Positions 52,001 through 61,000 of a stretch of 64,000 nucleotides of DNA are shown piece by piece (positions within the stretch are counted from its first letter, which is position 1; each line of letters starts with the position of its first letter). The stretch is from the NCBI GenBank assembly GCA_035582835.1, contig JAYKAV010001000.1, forward strand, positions 3,673,721-3,737,720, read 5' to 3'. The notes beneath the pieces were generated by a model. It saw only the letters and a program-made list of their open reading frames with translations, was not told the DNA's origin and did not search any database. This DNA comes from Phoebastria nigripes (taxonomy: Eukaryota > Chordata > Aves > Procellariiformes > Diomedeidae). Position numbers and translations under genes: made by a program.

Positions 52001-55000
52001 TGAAATGCTTTATCTTCTGCTAGATGTACAATGTACATCAATTCACATATAGTAATTTTGGAAGGAGAGCTTATTTTTTTCCTATGTAGTAGCATGGGAA
52101 TGAGAAAGGAAAGAGTCCATAAATTTAATTAAGATGCTTATAAATGTTGGGGATTAAGTTAATTGCTTTAGCGCATAGTCAAACCTTAATACTCAGTTCT
52201 GGCACATTGCTGCATGAAGCTGTCAAGTGGAAATTCCAACTGGAAAATTAAATATACGGTTGCTTACCGTAATCAGTGTCATGTGATAACCCATTCTAAC
52301 ACACTTAGTTCTATAAATCCTTTGGAATTTTGTTTTAGTGGCATGGGCAGCGTAGACGAGCATTCCAGGTAGTATTTTAAGCTGAATATATTGAAATCTA
52401 CACTCACAGGTAGGTAAAGGTAGGAAGTCTAAGTTACTTACATAGATCAATCACAGATTGATCAATTTTTGCAAGAGTACACAAAGGTTTTTATTACAGT
52501 CTAAATAATGTCCAGAGAGTTCCAGTTAGTGCTAGCGATATACGGAAGTTCCTCTATTAAATGGAAATGGAAGTCAGGATCTTTGTGTGGGGAGTGCTGG
52601 GAGCTTTTACAGATTCACATCTATATTCATATCTCAAGTTGTGAATAGAAGCTTCTATGAAGCACTCCCCGTAGAAAGATCCTGACTTTTATTTGCTTGT
52701 AACAGCAAGGATATAACACCTCAGGCTGTAATATGTGTTATGTTACAATAACCTGAGGAAAATTTCAAGGAAAATAATTCATTCTGAGAAGAAAACTGGA
52801 GAAAATATTACCATAGAATTATTTTCTTTAAAATAATTTTTTGCTTCTAAGATGGGAAAGGTAAATTGTTTTTTTGCTGTCCCTATGGAAATTGGACCAA
52901 CTGTGAACAAGGCACATGTTGCTGAAAAATAATACCTTATCGGTGATATTTGATATTTCATGACTGACGTGTTATTCCAAGACTGCCTGCTGCCAAAATG
53001 AAAAGTTGCCAATCGCCTGGTCCTGTCTGCACATTTATGGCAGCTCCCTCACATCAGGTATAGTAACTGCTCAGGAACTGGGGCTGGCGGGGAACACAGT
53101 TCATTTTCACTTGAGTTATTAAGCTGATCCAACTTGCCATGCAGCTTCAGGATTGCCAGAGCCAGTGTAAGCACAGAGAGAAGGTTGACTCCTCTTTTAG
53201 TGGCAGCAGTTGTAGCCTGCCCTTAACCAAGCATGAAATTGCACCTTGAGTCTCTTTGTGGCTCTTCAAAAAAAATACTTGTTTAGTGTTCTCACCATGT
53301 CTCCTTTAATTTGTGTTAGTCTGTACAGAGTTGGGCAAGTGACTGATAGAAGTAGTCATAAAAGTAGTCAGCTGATAATAAATTAAAAAAAAAAAAGGGC
53401 AAAACAAAAAAACAACCTGTATGTAACTGCCTATACAGTACTGATAGTACTGTGATTCTCAGTGCACTCTGCCAAACAGGGCCAAAATAAGGTGCTGATG
53501 TTGCTGTAGTACGCCCACAGCTAGTCCTGTGTCTCGCTCTGTGCGGTCTGGATAGACTTTGCAGAAGACAGCTGAATGCTTCTCCTGTTTGTTTAGTTCT
53601 GTTCCTTGTTAGCAGAGCTGGGGCAGCGCAGCCTTACTACACCAGCAGAGAGAGGAGTGCGATTCATTGTTGTGTTATTTCTCAATGCGGTCAGTGGAGT
53701 CTATTACTTATTGGTTGGTTCAGGTAGAGCTAGTGAAGAGGAAAGGACTCTTGTGACTCAGTATTCACCCACACTACCGTTCTTGAGTTGGAACAAAACT
53801 TCATTAAGAATAGGTCCTGGTACGCATTAGAATCATATTAGGAGGGAGGCATTGACGGGGATGCAGGGGAATAGTCTGCATGCTGAAATCCTGTTGTCCA
53901 AAAGGCTTAATAATCATGACATTTGATGCTGCTGTGGTAGTTTTTGACTGAAAAATTCAGAGTATTTACTCACAGGCAATGCTACTATTCATGAATATGA
54001 ATATATATTTGTACCTAAAATGGATGCACTGATTTTTGTTTACAAATAAAAAACAAACCTCCAGAATATGCCATCTTTACTTGTTTTTTGGTTTTTTTTA
54101 AAGACCTTTTTCTAATATTCTGCAATGTTTTGGGCCTCTCTGCATTCTGTAACAGATGCAGCCAATTCTGTGATTTTTAGCTGGGCTAATTTTGGCAACT
54201 CTATCATTATAAACAGCTTAGGAGATTAAAGTGTGCTTGACATAAAAAAAGAAAAAATCCTCTCTGGGCTGAGAATCTTTTTGCTAGTTTATTGCCTAAC
54301 CCGTTTTCAACCTGCTGATATTAAACCCTCAAAACAGAGCTTTTAATTGGCACGCTTCTCCTGCTCTGGGTAAAACGAAGTTGAATTGTTATGATTTCAT
54401 TATATGAGAACATGTTCATAAAGATGTTTTTAATCCCTAACAGTGCTTCATGAAAGGCTAACTGTGTAAGGATTTTATAATCCAAAAATCCACTAACCAG
54501 AACAAAGATAATACTAATCTTTCTTGGTGAGATATAAACTAGGCTGTTTCAGATAGTAATGCTGCTGCTGTTTTTAAATAAAGCATCCTCATGTAGAAAC
54601 CTCAGCTGCTTATGATTTTTAATTCAGTAAGTAAATTTGAGTTAGGCCAGGAATTTTATATAATCCATGTAAAAATTTGCAGTATAAAATTTTTACCAAA
54701 GGGTCTACGTGTGCTTTACGGATAAAGATAAAGTAAATACAAGATTTTCAAGTGTCTTCTGCATGTGTATTAAGCGTGTGTTGCTCCAGGGAGGAGTATC
54801 TAGTTCACAGAATGGCTGAGATTGGAAGGGATGTCTGGAAATGGTCTAGTCACCCTACCTACCATCAATGTCACTGTTCATACATGCACTGAGATAGACT
54901 GAAAGATGAGGAGAAAATGTGGTGACCCTTGTTAGAATAGGGCTATTGGGTGTCTAGTAATACATACTCACACTTGTCATTAGTTCTTTTTAACAGCTAG

Positions 55001-58000
55001 CTTAAGAAAATAATCTTGAAGCTAATAATAATAGGCTTGTCTGAACAGATTAACATCAGGTGTATTTTATAGAGCATGACAGTCCAGATGAGCATTTCCA
55101 AAGCAGGCTCCTCAAGTAAGAGGCCTGTCTTAAAAACATCATATCCTCAAACTGAAAAATTTACATCACGTGACTTAAGAAAAGAAGTATTTGTACAAGA
55201 TTTAACTCTTTTGACTTATAGTGAAGGAGGTAAAAAGTAACTTCTCTTTGCATTAGTCCACTCAATTCAAAGTAAAAAGGAACTCAGCCTTTCTCAGAAA
55301 TGTGTTTCAGATACGTTAGTCAAGAGATGGAGAGAATACTGTTCAATTGAGTAAACACTATTCACAATATGGCCATTATACTGCAGATTTTACAACTGAA
55401 ATACATGAACCAAACCATGGAGAAAAAGGTGTTATAGCTGGAAACTGAGGCCAAGATAGGTAAAAGGACTTGGTAAAGACCACCCAGAAATGATATGGAG
55501 ATGGGTACCAATACAGATCATGTATTTAAAGCTAGACAATAGACAAACATATTTTGTTTATGCCATTGTTGATTTGCATCACAGTCAGCATTTTCAGATA
55601 AATACTTTGGACCAAGCTGAAGTTTAAATTTAGCATGGGTCACTAGGTCAACACTGATTAGACTGTCTTAACATAAGCTCTCATAGGTGTATCGAGAGTG
55701 CTTTATCAAAAGTTGAAATTTTTAGGATAGAAATTATTTTGCTATATGTAATTTTTTTTCTAATTAGTTAACTTGATTGTTTCTATTTAAAACATCCTAA
55801 AATCAAATGTTCATTTAGGGCTAATGCTGTCTTTCCAAGCCAAAATTGTAGTACTTAATTATTTGGGGAAAAAAGGATTATTAATAAACAATAAATTCGT
55901 ATGCACTCAAAGTTACAAGTCTTCTACCAAGAAATCAGGCCATGGCCCTGCAAATATTTTTAAAATGTTCAAATGTATGAGACAAACTGCCTTGGACTCT
56001 GAATCATACTGTAACTTCACACTGTACATCTGTCTGTATCCTTAAATGCTATGAAAAATAGCCAATGTATTAAATATTTTGTGCCTTATTTGGTTATGTG
56101 ATTCCAAAGTTTGGAAATACTGCTTTTACAACCTGTCTTGTTTTGAACACTAGAACATGGTGTGTATAATTGCAGATATTTCTGGAACTGTTAATATAAA
56201 ATGAAGGAAAAATCGTAAATTTGATTTTGGGAAAACTAAAGTAGAAAAATCATTAGTCAGAAACAGCTTGCGATAAGCTAATTGCTAGTCTCTTTACTGA
56301 TTTCTGATGGTTGATTTTCTTACATTGCTTTGCTTTGGGAATCTAGAAACCTAATGTACCAGAACATTTACAATGTTTTTTCTTTTTGATTCCCACTTCT
56401 TAGTTTAAACGCATAAATGTAGATAGTTTTCTTCTTGAAGACTAATCATTCAAATCACAGGTGATTTTTTTTTCTGTTGTAATCATTTAAACCTGGATTC
56501 TGAAGACACTGTAATGCTTGATGTCAGACTGTCTGATTATATTTTTGGTGAGTTTCCTCTTGATGGAAGCTGGTAGCCTCTCTGCATGTATTATCATCAA
56601 AGCTTATTTTATGCAATAGATCTGCATTTATTCTCTATTAAAATAACCAGGCTCATTATGTTTGCAAACAAATTATCTGGCCTTTTAAAACTTACCTTGA
56701 GTGGCATTTTAAAACTGGGGGTGTATGTATGTAGTCAAATTGTTCTCTCTCGTTTTGCTCCTTCCCTTATGTTTTTTCCCAAAACAAATATTAAGTAATG
56801 CCATGTCACTGTTTCATTCCTTGAACAGGTACATTTTTTTAATTTCTTAACTGTTTTAAGCTCTGAGAACAGAGCTTATCTGAGAGTTTACAGCAAATAA
56901 TGGAGGCAAAAAATGTATCATGTAAGATATGCAGGATATATTTTGGAGGACCTCAATCTGTCTGTGAAGTTTTGTTTGTTTTTTATTACTTTTATTTTTA
57001 CTATTTACAGATTAGTTATCTCTAACTAAAAACGCTCTGTGTGACATGATCTCCTGTTACCTCTATTCCTCCACTTCTTCCTGCACAGTGTTCAATACCA
57101 CAGGAAATTCCTGCTCATAAGATGAAACTGGAGTTGCTCAAATTAGCTGCATCTCCTGCAGCTGCTGAGATTGGTCTACTTTTGCCAATGCCACTTTTCT
57201 TACTCATAGCTTACTTCACGAAGAAAATTAAAGAATGAGTAGAGATCTTTAGAGAGAAGAAATAGCTATTTTAACTTAAGTTTTTCCTAATCTTTCTAAA
57301 AGAACCCATGACCTGGGCTATCTGCTTAGCAGTTTTAATTGTAAAATTGCCATTATGAAGTGTCTCAAAAGCTATTCCTTTTGAAATTTTTAATTATTTA
57401 CTGCTATAATTATATACACTGGGGGGTACTAATATGGTATTTTTATGGGAATCAGTAACTCAATATAGGTGAGAAGTAAATTGTTTCTGCCCCAAACAGC
57501 ATTTTGTTGAAAAAATATGAATGTGAAAATGGGTTCTGAAAGCACTCTTAACACTGAGTGGTCATCTTCTATTGCTTGAAACAATATTATTGCCTTTATT
57601 CTGAAAATAAGCAGAATTTTCTGTCTGAAAACTCATGTTTGAAGTGCTAAAAACCAGAGGAATAGTCCCACCTGCTCTGCATATTCAGAAGCATAACTAT
57701 TTGGCATAAACGTAATTTAAAAGTTTTCCATTTAAGTGATGCTTTTAAATTAATGCATATGGATTTTTTTCTATAGTAATTTTGAATAATGAAAGGGATT
57801 TTAGTGCTTAATTATGTTGTTTATAACTGTTTATCTTCTGCTTTACTAAATAGTTCCAGTAAATACTTACTAAATTTTGAAAGACCCATTTGAAAAGCAG
57901 AATAAATTCACAACCTCTTTTATTATAAGCACATTTCTTAAAAATTTGCAAACGCAAATTATCTTGTTTGGAACATATGAAGTCCTTTTGTTTTGCTTAA

Positions 58001-61000
58001 ATTTTTCAGAGGAGGAAGTTACTGGAAGGAGTGGTTTCTTAACTTACTGTTTCATGTAACTAGCACCAAAAATTCATGACAAGTTAATTGCAAACTCATT
58101 AGGGTTGGCACTTGTACTCGTATCTATATTGTAAAAGCTAAATTGCTATAGCTAGGCAGTAGATGTATTCCATTTTCTCTAGTACAGTACTAATGCCAAC
58201 TTGACAAACAAATCTGAATACCAAATGATAGAGGGCTTCTCTACCTGAAGGAAAAACTTACGAACAGAAGCCCAAAACTTGTCAGGTTTGGTTTTCCATT
58301 TCCATGTAGTAAAGAAATAAAACTGACTATATCTAACGGTTTTGTATGAAAAAGTATTGTACAACTGAAGTTGTATAAGTACCACTAAAAAAATTGTAAA
58401 TAACATTCTTAATTTTGTTTTTAATTACTTTTTTTCCTACTGGTGGGTCAGTCTGTAATGTAAATAAAGGAAATTTTGTAATGTAAATAGAGGAAAGTTA
58501 TCTTTTACTCGTCCTTAGGCTTTATAGCATTTAGTGATTTTAATATAGTTGTCACCTTACCCATTCTGTCAACACAATGCAAAGCACAGATTTTTAGTTC
58601 AGCACATTATTTACGTATACCAATACATACAAGCAGGCATGTTCATATCCACAAGTAACTTCTAGTTAAAGAATATGCACAGACACACCTGTTCTTCCAC
58701 ATAAATGAAAAATTTTTTAGGCATGTTTGCAGTCTACACGTCTATGTTCTGATTGGGTAATACCTTGTGCGTTTTGATAGTATTTAAAAATAGGGTGGTT
58801 TTTTTTTTTTTTTTCTTTATTAACTTAAACTTCTGAAGTAAATGTGAAATCAAGCTGTAACTTAAGAATGTTGCTTGTGCCCTGGTGGCTTCTGAAGACA
58901 ACCATAGATGCTGAGGGTTTTAATTCTGAAATAAGGCCCTCTGACATTAAGCAGAAAGGTCAAATCAGTCATTAGGAAATGAACGCTCCATCTATAAATA
59001 GTACTGTTTTTTATAACACTCAAAAGTGAAGGAGAATAACAGGGATAATCAGAAGTGAACTTGGAGCAGATTCTGTATAGTTAGGTTTTATTGCAATTTC
59101 CTAGTAGTCCTAATAAGAAAAAGCAATGTTTGGAAGTTAGGGTCTGTAATACTATCTGCTTTATTTAATAAGATTGTCTGCAGTTTTCCAGTTGGGCTGA
59201 AGCCTTCTAAGCTCTCTACCTACCTCCACATTGAACTTTTTCTAACCTTCAGTTATACTTGCTTAGCCAGTTTCACAGACTGAAGTCGTGGTGGAGCTGG
59301 TTTGGTATTTGCTAACTTAGGGCAACTTTTTTTTTAGTGACCTAGCACTTGCTTTTGAAACATCTTTCCTGAAAGATAGCAAGGTCTCTTTGCTTTTGCT
59401 ATTTTAATTAGAAGATCCATCCAAATTTAGCCAGTTTGAGACAGGTTTTAGAAATACCAACTGGGGTTTTTTGTTGTTGTTTTCCTTAATTGCTATTACT
59501 GCCTTTATAACAGCCGTCAGTAGTGAACGTACCATAGACAGGGATTATCGAAGCCTTCCCTTCCATTGTCGCTCTGGACTACTGCCAGTTTTTGGATGCT
59601 TAACTGAGAGCAGGGAGCAAAAGGCAGAGATGATGCACAGGAAGTGGGAATAGAAGTTGGTAGGTGGGGAAGAAATCTAGGCTGAAGGTAGCAAATTTAG
59701 ATAGAGATGATGAGGAGCAAACGCTGGATGAATTTCTGCAAGAGCATGTTAACAGATGGACTTGAAGTTGCTAGAGGAGGACCGACCTAATGGTGTGTGG
59801 AATAAGAGAAGCATAGTTGCATAAGACTGGGTTGAGAGGAGTCTAGGATTGTCTGTGTGAAGAATACTGTGGGATAAGGATACTGTGGCCCAGCCTGCTG
59901 TTGGGCGTAGAGCTGTTTGGTTGGAAGCTGCCCATATGATTATTTCTGCATCTGCAGCAAAAATTGTAAGATATATGGTGTAAGAAGCTAGGGATTGCAG
60001 GAAGAGTAGAAATGCTTTCATGTTCAAGGTGTTTGAATGCTGTCCTGCATTTTAATCCATCTTTTCTGTGGAATTCCTTTGTCATGACCGATAACCTGTT
60101 GCAATTACATGTTGGGCTCTCAGTAGGCAATTATCTATCGGGCATCTTTATTGTAAGTGTCTGGTTTCTGAGCCCCCGTGGCAAGAATGCCATGCTTTTG
60201 GTGCCTGAGATGGGCCACCATAAACATTAGTAGTTATGTAATGCTCCATTAGATATATTGCATAAAAATGATCAGAAATGGATCTAGCTCAAGATATGGG
60301 TGCGCTGTGTTTAAATTATTATTTCAGTTGTTTGTAAATGTATCTGGGATGACTTTGGCATTGATACAAGACAGACTTAAAGGCACTAAACTCAATGCAG
60401 TCTAGCTGTACAAGTTTTACATAGCTTTCTGGGGAGATTTTTCAGTCTTCACTGGGCCATATGTTGATACAATGTCAAAATTAGCTGATCCCATCAAATA
60501 AAGATGGATGGAACTGCCGTGGTTCCTCTGCAATGAGCTTTAGGTTACTGGAGCTTGCAATACAGTACTTGAATATCTTGCCTTTTTCAAGCTGAAACAT
60601 AAATTCTAATAATCTCCATTTCCTTTTTGTGTTAGAATGAATGCTGAATTCAGTGTTTTTCAGTATATGTTTTTACTGTTGATAAGATGTAGTAGAGCCT
60701 GGATAAGCAGCATTTTATTATGAAGCCAATTAACTCAAAGAATAGCCAAATTTGCTCACCAACTTACTTTTTGGGGAAAGTAAAGTTGTGAGTAAAATGC
60801 GAATGCAGTGTAGTTTGTGTCACAGTATGTGTCAGATATCTTCTGTATTAAATGTTTGGTATATATTTAGGTTGTTTTCCAGTCTTGTGGATCTAAAATG
60901 CTGGGTAACCTTCTTGATTCTTTATCTTATTCTCAGGCTGTTGAACTTTGTTTATGAATTTTCCTATTGCTTATGTTGTTTATACACTAATCACTGCCTG

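Noticed and set aside
59471..60230. Cluster of frames on both strands (60-95 codons)
   Set aside because: Mutually overlapping, no domains; treated as unassigned intron sequence.
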